A stretch of DNA of 64,000 bases from [Mycobacterium] crassicus (lineage in GTDB: Bacteria; Actinomycetota; Actinomycetes; Mycobacteriales; Mycobacteriaceae), in assembly GCF_020181615.1 (NCBI RefSeq), contig NZ_CP084029.1, forward strand, positions 661,157 to 725,156. The letters run 5' to 3'. The notes beneath the pieces are model-generated. The model worked only from the letters and a program-made list of their open reading frames with translations, had not been told where the DNA came from and did no database searches. Positions 1 to 9,393 of this stretch are shown here, in pieces. The translations under genes and the position numbers were made by a program. Positions within the stretch are counted from its first letter, which is position 1. Each line of letters starts with the position of its first letter.

Positions 1-270
1 GGTGGGGGCCAGGAAGGTGTCCCAGGCGGTGGGGGAGAACACCTCATCCCAGTCGAGGTTGCTGCCCGTGGTGTCCATAAACGGGGCGATGGCCGCTTCG
101 ATCATGTCGTCGAACTCGGCCTGGGCCACCGGGGCGGTGGTCAGCGGCGCCGTCCCGAACACCAGGACCGCGCAGGCACTGGTACCGAGACCGACTCCGC
201 GAGCTATGCGATGTGGTGTCTGGGCCTTGCGCTGCCGGCGAAACCGGGTGGCGGAACGTCGATGAGCCAT
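1..270 (-). CDS. PGRS-type secreted protein, N-terminal part (cut by window edge)
   Basis: Only the first 90 codons lie in the window; the gene runs off the left edge. The ATG at 268-270 has AGGGG about 9 bases upstream. The peptide starts with a basic stretch (MAHRRSATRFRRQRK), then a hydrophobic segment near residues 24-48 ending in an Ala-rich cleavage-like site (APVAQAEFDD). The EFDD context after the signal matches the start of the PGRS-type protein at 12343-13899 (ASADFEDL), so this is probably a second member of that family, without an N-terminal PE domain. The Gly-rich part is outside the window, so the family call is inference from the leader and the following acidic segment. Confidence 0.6.
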   Translation of the reverse strand, partial: MAHRRSATRFRRQRKAQTPHRIARGVGLGTSACAVLVFGTAPLTTAPVAQAEFDDMIEAAIAPFMDTTGSNLDWDEVFSPTAWDTFLAPT

Positions 271-444
271 TGCCTGAACCCCTAGCGGTGCACTTTCTCA
301 GCTACCAGTCGCGCTGAACAGGGATTCTAATAACCCCGTTGACCGATGCTGGCAATTCTCACGGGTGAAGGCAAGCACCAATCCGGGCACCAGTCACAAC
401 GGCAATGTTGTGAATCAGGGCGTTGTGGATCAGGGCGTTGTGAA

Positions 445-1506
445 TCAGGGAGTGGTCGGCCGGTTCTCCATGGCGTACACGAGCTCGGACTCCCGGTCCC
501 GCACCGAGCGGGCTACGTCGAGGAACTGCGCGACAACCGGGGAGGGTTGGTCGCGGTGCCAGCCGAGCGCGATCGCCGAGCCGGGCCAGTCGTCGATCGC
601 CAGGAACTGCACGCCCGGGACCGGCATGAAGTGCATGACGACAGCGCTGGTGATCGCGATAGCCGCCCCGGCCGCCACCAGTTGCGCTTCCTCGGTGATC
701 GAGTTGATGGGTACCACGCGGGCCCTGGTCGATTCATCACGAACCGCGTCCAGACACCAGAACGCGCGATACGTCTCGTCGAGGGTGTCCCCGTTCGTGA
801 TCGGGTCGCCGACCAGGTCCCGTGCGGACACCGAGCGCCGACCGGCGAGGTGGTGCGCGTTCGGCACCATCGCCACGACCGGATCCACGAACAAGACCTC
901 GGTGGCGATGTTCGCTATGCCTTTGGGCAGCCGCACGAACGCCACGTCGGTCGCCCCCGACGCCAGGCCCGCCGACGAGTCGTTGACCGGGAACTCCTGC
1001 ATCTCAACGACGACGTCGGGGTGATGTTTTCGGAACTCGTCCAGGATCAACGGCGTCAGTTCGAGGGCGGCGCCGGGGACGTAGCCCAATCGGAGCGTGC
1101 CGGTCGGTTCGCGGGCGGCCCGGCGGGCGGCGGATGCGGCGGCATCCAGAGCAGTGAGCGCAGTGCGCGCACCTTCCAGGAAGACTTCGCCGGCGGGCGT
1201 CAGCGTCACCTTGCGGGTGGATCGCTCCAACAACTTTGCTCCGAGCTCTTCCTCGAGGCCCTTGATGTCGCGGCTGAGGGCCTGTTGCGCCAGGTGAACG
1301 CGCGCCGCGGCCTTGCTGAAATGCAGCTCTTCGGCGACCGCCACGAAGTGAAACAGCTTGCGGGTGTTGAAGTCGATGGGCGCATGATAGCCCGGACCTA
1401 TCGGCTCGGCGGTCGGACCAACGTCGGAGGCGGACCCATCTCGGGCTGTGGTGTGGCGTTGGTGCGGGGTCGGCCATTCTGGCGTCGCGTTAGGCTGACC
1501 CGACAT
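445..1506 (-). CDS. LysR-family transcriptional regulator
   Basis: About 353 residues. A LysR winged helix-turn-helix lies near residues 47-105, with the typical FVAVAEELHFSKAAARVHLA and ELGAKLLERSTRKVTLTPAG segments; the C-terminal two thirds fit the effector-binding domain. The N-terminus is about 45 residues longer than usual for LysR proteins and Pro/Thr rich. Two ATG starts are possible (1524 and 1506); the one at 1506 is preferred because the other lies inside the divergent gene. Even so, the two divergent reading frames begin within two bases of each other (1505 forward, 1506 reverse), so the real start may be further inside, although no ATG, GTG or TTG precedes the HTH closely. The inducer and target are not evident. 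Confidence 0.85.
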   Translation of the reverse strand: MSGQPNATPEWPTPHQRHTTARDGSASDVGPTAEPIGPGYHAPIDFNTRKLFHFVAVAEELHFSKAAARVHLAQQALSRDIKGLEEELGAKLLERSTRKVTLTPAGEVFLEGARTALTALDAAASAARRAAREPTGTLRLGYVPGAALELTPLILDEFRKHHPDVVVEMQEFPVNDSSAGLASGATDVAFVRLPKGIANIATEVLFVDPVVAMVPNAHHLAGRRSVSARDLVGDPITNGDTLDETYRAFWCLDAVRDESTRARVVPINSITEEAQLVAAGAAIAITSAVVMHFMPVPGVQFLAIDDWPGSAIALGWHRDQPSPVVAQFLDVARSVRDRESELVYAMENRPTTP

Positions 1507-2050
1507 GTCTGAACCCCAGCCCACCGCCCAACCTGCGCCGCTGTTCTTCGAACAGGGCGCCAGTTGGTACTGGGTGCTGTTCGGCCCGGTCGCCGCGGGA
1601 TTGCTGATGCTGATTCAGAGCTCCGGCGGCTACGGGGTCCAGCCGTTGTTCCCGACGGTGTTGGCGGTCATGGTCTCGGCCATGCTCGCCGTCCAGGTGA
1701 AGGCGGCGCGCATCCACACCTCGGTCGAACTCACCCCGGAGATCCTGCGGCAGGGCACCGAAACCCTGCGGATCGCCGAGATCGTCATGATCTATCCCGA
1801 ACCGGGGCGGCCCACCAGCTGGCGCAAGCCGGAGCCGGAGAAGTGGCAGGAGTCCCGGGCGCTGGGTGAACTGAGCGGGGTGCCGCGGCGGCGGGTGGGC
1901 ATCGGGCTTCGCCTGAACGGGCGCCGCACGGTCCAGGCCTGGGCGCGAGATCATCGCAGGCTGCGGGCGCTGCTGGCCGAGTTGGTTCCCGACGCGGTCC
2001 CGCCCGCTGAACTCATTGAGCCCGATGTCGAGGAGGGGTCGGGGTTGTGA
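1505..2050 (+). CDS. Membrane protein with two N-terminal TM segments, unknown function
   Basis: 181 residues. Two hydrophobic segments (about residues 22-40 and 48-66) are followed by a soluble tail of about 110 residues with alternating short hydrophobic strands and basic/acidic patches, including YPEPGRPTSWRKPEPEKWQE. The layout (two TM helices, then a small beta-rich cytosolic domain) resembles the actinobacterial DUF3093 type, but I cannot confirm that. The stop overlaps the GTG start of the next gene by 4 bases, and the copper ATPase follows 18 bases after that gene, so the three genes may form one unit. A role near copper export is suggested only by position. Confidence 0.75.
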   Translation: MSEPQPTAQPAPLFFEQGASWYWVLFGPVAAGLLMLIQSSGGYGVQPLFPTVLAVMVSAMLAVQVKAARIHTSVELTPEILRQGTETLRIAEIVMIYPEPGRPTSWRKPEPEKWQESRALGELSGVPRRRVGIGLRLNGRRTVQAWARDHRRLRALLAELVPDAVPPAELIEPDVEEGSGL

Positions 2051-2322
2051 GGTCCGTGCGGGCCGCGACGATCCGGGCGTTGGTCGAGTTGGCCCTGGCC
2101 GGCGCAGCGGCGGCGGGTTGCGCGGCGAGCTGGCTGAACGTCAGCTATCTGGCGCTGGTCGCCCCGGTTATCGACGGCGAACCCGTCACCACCTCGGTGA
2201 CGTATCAGCCGCGGATGTTGCTGCTGGTCCTGCTGTTGGCGACGATCGCCGGTGTGTTGGCGGTGATCGGCACGGCACGACTGCGCAGGGCGCGCCGCCG
2301 ACCGACGACGTCCATACCCTAG
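2047..2322 (+). CDS. Small two-TM membrane protein, unknown function
   Basis: 91 residues with a GTG start in a GTGA overlap with the preceding stop, indicating translational coupling. Hydrophobic segments lie near residues 10-35 and 55-76, followed by a very basic tail (RLRRARRRP) that would sit in the cytoplasm by the positive-inside rule. A short loop with YLALVAPVIDGEPVT lies between the helices. I do not recognise a named family. The last codons overlap the CsoR-like operator at 2314-2330, so the copper ATPase promoter sits partly inside this gene. Confidence 0.7.
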   Translation: MRSVRAATIRALVELALAGAAAAGCAASWLNVSYLALVAPVIDGEPVTTSVTYQPRMLLLVLLLATIAGVLAVIGTARLRRARRRPTTSIP

Positions 2323-2330
2323 GGGGGTAT
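2314..2330. promoter_or_regulatory. CsoR/RicR-type copper operator
   Basis: The 17-base sequence ATACCCTAGGGGGGTAT has perfect 6-base arms, ATACCC and GGGTAT. It matches the known consensus of CsoR-family copper repressors (TACCC, a short G-rich spacer, GGGTA). It overlaps the stop codon of the upstream gene and the putative -10 hexamer of the copper ATPase, the position expected for a repressor that blocks RNA polymerase. No csoR or ricR gene is visible in the window, so the repressor would act in trans. Confidence 0.8.
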
Positions 2331-2340
2331 TATCAGCGGG

Positions 2341-2341
<1 letters not shown>
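2328..2341 (+). promoter_or_regulatory. Putative -10 element giving a leaderless ctp transcript
   Basis: TATTAT at 2328-2333 fits the mycobacterial -10 pattern TANNNT. The GTG start at 2341 lies seven bases after it, where transcription would begin, and there is no Shine-Dalgarno sequence. A leaderless mRNA is therefore likely. The hexamer overlaps the right arm of the operator. Confidence 0.6.
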
Positions 2342-4452
<2,111 letters not shown>

Positions 4453-4485
4453 TGTCCCCGGAAAGTCGAACAGGGGGTTTGCTCT

Positions 4486-4803
4486 ATGCCTGCACGGAAG
4501 CTTTCTCAAGGTGCGATTACCAAGGCCGGAGCGGTGTGCGCCGGCGTGGCTATATTTGCTCTAGCGTTGTCCGGTCCGGCGGGCGCCGACCCCGCCGATC
4601 CTGACCCGTTCAGCCCGAGCGACTGCACGGCGAATGCGAGCGCGGTCTGCAATGCCGGCCCCTACGGCCCCAACAGCCTGACCAACCCGGCGAACATCAA
4701 CAGCCCGCTGAATCCGGCGAACCCGGACAACCCGGCCAACCCGATGAACCCGATGAACCCGATGAATCCGGCCAGCCCGATGAACCCGATGAACATGCCC
4801 TGA
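4486..4803 (+). CDS. Small exported protein with Asn-Pro-Met repeats
   Basis: 105 residues. A Sec-type signal peptide (basic start, hydrophobic residues 15-31, cleavage likely near SGPAGADP) leads into a mature part of about 70 residues. Two cysteines (SDCTANASAVCN) could form a disulfide. The C-terminal 45 residues are almost only Asn, Pro, Met, Ala and Ser in short repeats such as NPANP and NPMNPMNPM, ending NPMNMP. This is low-complexity, Met-rich and probably unstructured. Met-rich tails can bind Cu(I), and the gene follows the copper ATPase by 33 bases in the same direction, but copper binding is only inference. I do not recognise a named family. Confidence 0.75.
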   Translation: MPARKLSQGAITKAGAVCAGVAIFALALSGPAGADPADPDPFSPSDCTANASAVCNAGPYGPNSLTNPANINSPLNPANPDNPANPMNPMNPMNPASPMNPMNMP

Positions 4804-4819
4804 GACGTCAACCCGCCGG

Positions 4820-4875
4820 CGAGTGTGCGTTCTGGTCGGTATTTCTCGCGTCAGCCCACCCAAACCGCACACTCG
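4820..4875. repeat. Intergenic inverted repeat, family I, copy A
   Basis: Ten-base perfect arms CGAGTGTGCG and CGCACACTCG enclose a 36-base loop. It lies between two convergent genes, as does the second copy at 37566-37621, so a bidirectional terminator or a MIRU/REP-like element is likely. Neither side has a T-run. Confidence 0.75.
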
Positions 4876-4894
4876 ACGGTAGAAGGCGCTGATA

Positions 4895-5755
4895 TCAAGA
4901 GCTCATCCAGGCCAACTCGGCCGGCAGCTGCCCACGCCAGTAGGACACGTCGTGACCGCCGGGGGTGAACTCGCCCGCCGGCCGGGGATTCAGCTGGCCG
5001 ACGAAGCTCCTGGTCGCGTAATAGAAGCTGTCCGAGGTGCCGCAGTCGACCCGTAGCGGGATCGGCGCCAGGCGCGGCGCCAGGCCGAATACCGAGTTCG
5101 TCCGCCAGTCGTCGACGCTGTCGAACGCCCCGGCGGGCGCACCGAAGTAGGTCATGTAGATCGCCGGGCTGACCGCGCAGATCCCGGCGGTTCGTGCCGC
5201 GCCGAGCCGGGTGCCCAGCAGCATCGCACCGTAGCCGCCCATCGACCAGCCCATGAACCCGACCCGAGTGGTGTCGATGCCCTTGCCGGCCAGCATCGGG
5301 ATCAGTTCGCCCAGCACCATCGCCCCGGAATCCCCGCCGGAGCTGTGCGGCCGCCAGTAGGTGTTACCGCCGTCGACGGCCACCACCGCGAACGGCGGTC
5401 GGCCGGCGGCAGTCAGCTTCGCCAGCTCCTCCTCGACGCCGAGGTCCATCACCCACGCCGCGTCGCCGTCCTTGCAGTGCAGGGCGATCACCGGCCGCAA
5501 CGGTCCGGTCTGCCCGGGCGGACGGGCGATGATCCAGTTGGTCTCCAACCCGCCGCGGGCCGCGGACACGAACGACCCGGACTCCCGGGTGGGATAGGCG
5601 TTACCGGTGGCGGCGGGGCCGGTGGGGTCGGGCGCGGCCCCGGCCTCCGACGGGCTGCGCAGCGCACCCGATCCGAACAGGCCCGCAGCCCCCGCGGCGC
5701 CGACCCCGAGGCGCAGTGCAGCCCGGCGGGTCAACTCAGCCATGTCGGTCATCAT
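4895..5755 (-). CDS. Exported esterase, antigen-85/esterase D-like alpha/beta hydrolase
   Basis: 286 residues. A Tat-type leader (TRRAALRLGVG, then an Ala/Gly-rich hydrophobic stretch) suggests export of a folded enzyme. The core is an alpha/beta hydrolase: nucleophile elbow GWSMGG near residue 170, and a likely catalytic His near residue 268 in GGHDVSYW. This pattern is that of the esterase D/mycolyltransferase-like group; several exported mycobacterial esterases share it. The substrate is unknown. ATG codons at 5755, 5752 and 5743 are all possible starts, and none has a clear ribosome-binding site. It lies 37 bases after the ABC ATPase gene on the same strand, so co-transcription with the transporter is plausible and the enzyme may act on what the transporter moves. 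Confidence 0.85.
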   Translation of the reverse strand: MMTDMAELTRRAALRLGVGAAGAAGLFGSGALRSPSEAGAAPDPTGPAATGNAYPTRESGSFVSAARGGLETNWIIARPPGQTGPLRPVIALHCKDGDAAWVMDLGVEEELAKLTAAGRPPFAVVAVDGGNTYWRPHSSGGDSGAMVLGELIPMLAGKGIDTTRVGFMGWSMGGYGAMLLGTRLGAARTAGICAVSPAIYMTYFGAPAGAFDSVDDWRTNSVFGLAPRLAPIPLRVDCGTSDSFYYATRSFVGQLNPRPAGEFTPGGHDVSYWRGQLPAELAWMSS

Positions 5756-5792
5756 CTCGCGGCGGTGGGCTGCGGCCGGACAGGCACGCCGG

Positions 5793-6788
5793 TCAGGCCG
5801 GATCGGGTCCGTTTCCGCCGTCCGGACCTGGTGGGTGACCGAACTGCTCCCGGAACGCCTCCACGGTGTAGCTCACGACGGTCGCGTCGCGGGGTGCCCG
5901 GACGGTGGCGCTGCGCGGAATGCGGACCATCGGGCCGAGTTGCCCGGCGTAGTTGTCCGGCTTGCCGATCTTGAGCAGCCCGTCGCCGGCGCCGGCCGAG
6001 TTGGGGGCGATCTCCACCTCGCCCTCGGTGACCACGTAGATCAGATCCTCGACGGTGCCCTGCTCGAGCAGCACCGCGCCGGGCCCCAGCCGGATCGGCG
6101 TCTGTTCCGGGCGTGCCGGTGCGGGCGCGGCGGTCGGGGTCAGCTGGATGACGATGTCGGCCAGCGGAACGATCCGGGTGTCATGGGTGGCCACCACCAC
6201 TACGCGGTCACCGGCGGCCAGGCCCCTCAGCAGCTGCACCACCTCGTCGGCCCGGACGAAGTCCAATTGCGCGGTCGGCTCATCGGCCAGGATCAGCGGC
6301 GGGTCCAGGGCCAGGGCGCGTGCCACCGCCACCCGTTGCTGCTGACCGCCGGACAGCTGCCCCGGCCGGTGGTGGGTGCGGTCGGCCAGGCCGACGCGGG
6401 TGAGCAGATCCCGGGCGCGCTCCTGCGCCTGCCACTGCGTCCAGTCGGCCGCCCACAGCGGCACCATCACGTTCTCCAGCGCGGTCAGGCTCGGCACCAG
6501 GTTGAACGCCTGGAAGACGATACCGACGGTGCGACGCCGGTAGGAGGTGATGTCGCGGCGGTTCAACGCCGTGACATCGGTGGCCCCGAACAGGATCTGA
6601 CCGCTGGTGGGGGACAGGATGCCGCCCAGGCAGGACAGCAGCGTGGTCTTCCCGCACCCACTGGGACCGAGGACGACCACCAGCGAGCCGGCCGGAATCT
6701 CCAGACTGAGCCCGTGGATGGGGCGGACCGGCTCGCCGCTGCCGGTGGCGTATTCGATGACCAGATCACTGATCCGCAGGTCGCCCAT
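5793..6788 (-). CDS. ABC transporter ATPase with C-terminal cyclic-nucleotide-binding domain (Rv0073-like)
   Basis: 331 residues. The N-terminal 220 residues are a LolD/MacB-type ATPase: Walker A GPSGCGKTT (about 40-48), LSGGQQQ signature (about 143), Walker B LILADEP (about 165) and the switch His in ATHD. Residues about 236-320 form a cNMP-binding-like beta domain (LGPGAVLLEQGTVEDLIYVV, then RSATVRAP). The order and length match M. tuberculosis Rv0073, recalled from memory. It follows the permease gene by 3 bases. Rv0072/Rv0073 have been annotated as glutamine transporters, but a LolCDE/MacB-type pair with no substrate-binding protein fits export or membrane-extraction work better. The tail suggests allosteric control by a nucleotide, which is untested here. 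Confidence 0.9.
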   Translation of the reverse strand: MGDLRISDLVIEYATGSGEPVRPIHGLSLEIPAGSLVVVLGPSGCGKTTLLSCLGGILSPTSGQILFGATDVTALNRRDITSYRRRTVGIVFQAFNLVPSLTALENVMVPLWAADWTQWQAQERARDLLTRVGLADRTHHRPGQLSGGQQQRVAVARALALDPPLILADEPTAQLDFVRADEVVQLLRGLAAGDRVVVVATHDTRIVPLADIVIQLTPTAAPAPARPEQTPIRLGPGAVLLEQGTVEDLIYVVTEGEVEIAPNSAGAGDGLLKIGKPDNYAGQLGPMVRIPRSATVRAPRDATVVSYTVEAFREQFGHPPGPDGGNGPDPA

Positions 6789-6791
6789 GTC

Positions 6792-7841
6792 TTAAGGCCC
6801 CCCGAACGCCATCACCGGGTCGACGGCCACCGCGTGCCGCACCCCGGCCAGGCTGGCCAGCAGGCCGATCCCCACCGCGGTCAGCATCAGCAGCGCGAAC
6901 GACGAGCCGGTCACCGCCACCAGCATCGGGAACGCCGGGCCGATCGCCACGGCCAGCACACCGCCCAGGACCGCCGCGGCCACCGCGACGAGCACCGACT
7001 GCAGCGCCAGCCCGGCCAACACCATCCAGGTGGTGACACCCAGCGCTTTGAACACCGCGAAGTCGCGGCTGCGTTCCAGGGCCGAGAGGTAGATCAGCGA
7101 GCCCACGATCAGCGCGGCGACGCCCCACAACAGCACCGACATGTACGACAGCGCCATCTGTGCCCCGGCCAGCGGCCGCACCATGTCGTCGACGGCGGCG
7201 GCCCGGTCCACCACCCGGAAGCCGTCCGGCACCTTGGCGGGGGTGCCCCGCAGACCGATCGCCGAGGCCACCGGCTGTCCGGAGAACATCAGCCGCTGCG
7301 CCCCCCTGACGGTCAGGAAGCCATTGGGTTGGCCGGCCAGCGTCGTCGACTTCTCCACCAGCCCGACGATCCGCAACTTGTCCGGGCCCAGTTCGACCTC
7401 GTCGCCGACGGCGCGTTTGAGCGTGGTGGACATCGCGATCTCGTTGGGTTCGGTCGGCGCGCGCCCCGAAGTGATCGGTGGCATCGCCTCCTTGGGCACG
7501 CCATAGATGTTCACGTTCAGCGATGACTCGCCGTCCTGCAGGATCGTGTTCCCGTACACCACCGGCAGCGCCGCGTCGACGCCGGCGATCCGGCCGACAT
7601 CGCCGGCCTCCTTTTGCGGGAATCGTGACGAGCCCATGAACGGACCGACCGCGGCGGTCTGGATCAGATAGCCGTCGATGTTCAGTGAGTCGACCACATG
7701 CTCGGCCTCGACCCGGAAGCCGTGGGTCAGCCCGGCCAGCACGAGCGTCAGCGCGAAGACCAGCCCAGTGCCGACCGCCGCGACGATAAACCGGCGCAGC
7801 CGCCACTGCAGATCGCGAAAAGCGGTGATGAGCATCCGCAC
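6792..7841 (-). CDS. FtsX/MacB-like ABC transporter permease (Rv0072-like)
   Basis: 349 residues, the length of M. tuberculosis Rv0072. One N-terminal TM helix (about 16-38) is followed by a large extracytoplasmic domain of about 190 residues and three C-terminal TM helices (about 232-256, 277-305, 315-337), the FtsX fold. It pairs with the ATPase encoded 3 bases downstream. GTG at 7841 and ATG at 7835 are both possible starts. Four TM helices per chain imply a homodimeric permease. No periplasmic-adaptor or substrate-binding gene lies nearby, so the substrate is unknown. Confidence 0.88.
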   Translation of the reverse strand: MRMLITAFRDLQWRLRRFIVAAVGTGLVFALTLVLAGLTHGFRVEAEHVVDSLNIDGYLIQTAAVGPFMGSSRFPQKEAGDVGRIAGVDAALPVVYGNTILQDGESSLNVNIYGVPKEAMPPITSGRAPTEPNEIAMSTTLKRAVGDEVELGPDKLRIVGLVEKSTTLAGQPNGFLTVRGAQRLMFSGQPVASAIGLRGTPAKVPDGFRVVDRAAAVDDMVRPLAGAQMALSYMSVLLWGVAALIVGSLIYLSALERSRDFAVFKALGVTTWMVLAGLALQSVLVAVAAAVLGGVLAVAIGPAFPMLVAVTGSSFALLMLTAVGIGLLASLAGVRHAVAVDPVMAFGGP

Positions 7842-8006
7842 GCGCGCATGTTATCGCAGCGTGCGCCTGTGACACCCATCTCAGCAGGTGGGTGGCCTAC
7901 TCTCCGCGAATCCGGAATTTGCGGCCCGTAGCATCCTTTTCGGCTACAAATACACACACACCCGGTTATGCGGTTCGGCTGTCACACCCAGGGAGGGGGT
8001 CAGTGG

Positions 8007-9389
8007 ATGAACTTCGCTGCCCTGCCCCCGGAGATCAATTCACTGCGCATCTATACCGGCCCCGGATCCGCGCCGATGCGGGCGGCCGCTGCCGCGTGGG
8101 GCGGCTTGTCCGCGGAACTTCACTCGGCGGTCACCTCTTACGAATCGGTGGTCGCCGAGCTGACCAGCCAGGCCTTCATGGGGCCGGCTTCGTTGGCGCT
8201 GATGCGGGCCGCGAGCCTGTACGCGGCGTGGATGAGCGCCACCGCGGCGCTGGTCGACCAGACCACGGCGCAGGCGAACGCCGCGGCCGCGGCCTACGAG
8301 GCGGCGTTCACCGCGACGGTGCCGCCGTCGGTGGTGGCGGCCAACAGGTCCCAGTTGCTGGTGCTGATCGCCACCAACGCCCTCGGGCAGAACACCGCGG
8401 CGATCGCCGCCAATGAGGCCGCATACGCCGAGATGTGGGCGCAGGACGCCGCCGCGATGTACGGCTACGCCGCGGCGTCGGCAGCCGCGACCGGGCTGAC
8501 GCCGTTTCAACAGCCGCCGCAGATCAGCAATCCGGCGGGGTCGGCCAATCAAGCCGCGGCGGTCGGGGCGGCCGAGGCAACCCAGTCGTCGTCGAACATT
8601 CAGTCGTTGCTGGGTCAGTTGGCCTCGGGAATCTTCGGAGCGCCGAACAACTCCATGCTGCAGCCGGGGTTGGCGGCCGCGGCCGCGCCGGCCCAGGGCC
8701 TGGCGGATTTGATCACGCTGCCCAGCCTCAGCGACATCGCGGGGCTGAGCGCGGCGCAGGTGGTATCGCTGATCATGTCCGGCGGAGCGTGGGTCTCGGC
8801 GGACGCGTCCACCCGGGAGATCCTGGCCGAACAGGACCAGTTGCGGGAGGTGGAGTACCAGATCCTGCACAACATCGACCTGTTCTCGCCGCTGACCCCG
8901 TCGCGCCCGGTCGGCGCCCTGCCCCTGAACTCGGCGTTTCCGTCGGCGGCGATCGGCGACGCGGTCACGGCGGGGCGGCTGTCGGTGCCGATCAGTTGGG
9001 CGGCCAACGCGCCGGAGATCCGAACCCTGTCCTACACCACGCCGCTGGCCGGCCCGAGCGTCGGCGCCGCACCGGCCGCCTCGCTGAGCGGAGCCGGCAG
9101 CGCCTTCAGTCAGATGGCCCTGGCGGGCATGGGCGGCAGCGCGCTGGCGGGTTCGGTCAGCCGCGGCCGCGGCGGCGCGGATGCCGTCGATGCGGCGGCG
9201 AAGGTGCAGATGCCGCAGCGTCCGACTGGCGCGGCGGCTGATACGCAGCCCGGTGACGGCGACGGTGCACCCGGGCCGACGGCGATGGGTATCGCCGCGG
9301 AGATCCGCGAATTCGCCGAGCTGCGTGACCGCGGGTTGATCACCCCCGACGAGTACAACGAGCAGAAGATGCGCCTGCTGGGGCGCTGA
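8007..9389 (+). CDS. PPE family protein, SVP subfamily, with C-terminal SHOCT-like segment
   Basis: 460 residues from the ATG at 8007, chosen because [12 protein letters not shown] is the family's normal start and GGAGGGGG lies just upstream. Residues 1-170 form the PPE domain: PPE near residues 7-9, GPGSAPM, and Ala-rich helices typical of partners of PE proteins exported by type VII (ESX) systems. Near residue 325 GRLSVPISW matches the SVP subfamily motif GxxSVPxxW. The last 30 residues ([20 protein letters not shown] and onwards) look like a SHOCT oligomerisation helix pair. No PE gene or ESX locus is adjacent, so its export partner must be elsewhere. Role unknown; probably a surface or secreted protein. 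Confidence 0.93.
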   Translation: MNFAALPPEINSLRIYTGPGSAPMRAAAAAWGGLSAELHSAVTSYESVVAELTSQAFMGPASLALMRAASLYAAWMSATAALVDQTTAQANAAAAAYEAAFTATVPPSVVAANRSQLLVLIATNALGQNTAAIAANEAAYAEMWAQDAAAMYGYAAASAAATGLTPFQQPPQISNPAGSANQAAAVGAAEATQSSSNIQSLLGQLASGIFGAPNNSMLQPGLAAAAAPAQGLADLITLPSLSDIAGLSAAQVVSLIMSGGAWVSADASTREILAEQDQLREVEYQILHNIDLFSPLTPSRPVGALPLNSAFPSAAIGDAVTAGRLSVPISWAANAPEIRTLSYTTPLAGPSVGAAPAASLSGAGSAFSQMALAGMGGSALAGSVSRGRGGADAVDAAAKVQMPQRPTGAAADTQPGDGDGAPGPTAMGIAAEIREFAELRDRGLITPDEYNEQKMRLLGR

Positions 9390-9393
9390 TCGG

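Noticed and set aside
5607..7526. Plus-strand frame of 639 codons opposite the ABC genes
   Set aside because: Shadow of the ATPase and permease on the minus strand; no domain.
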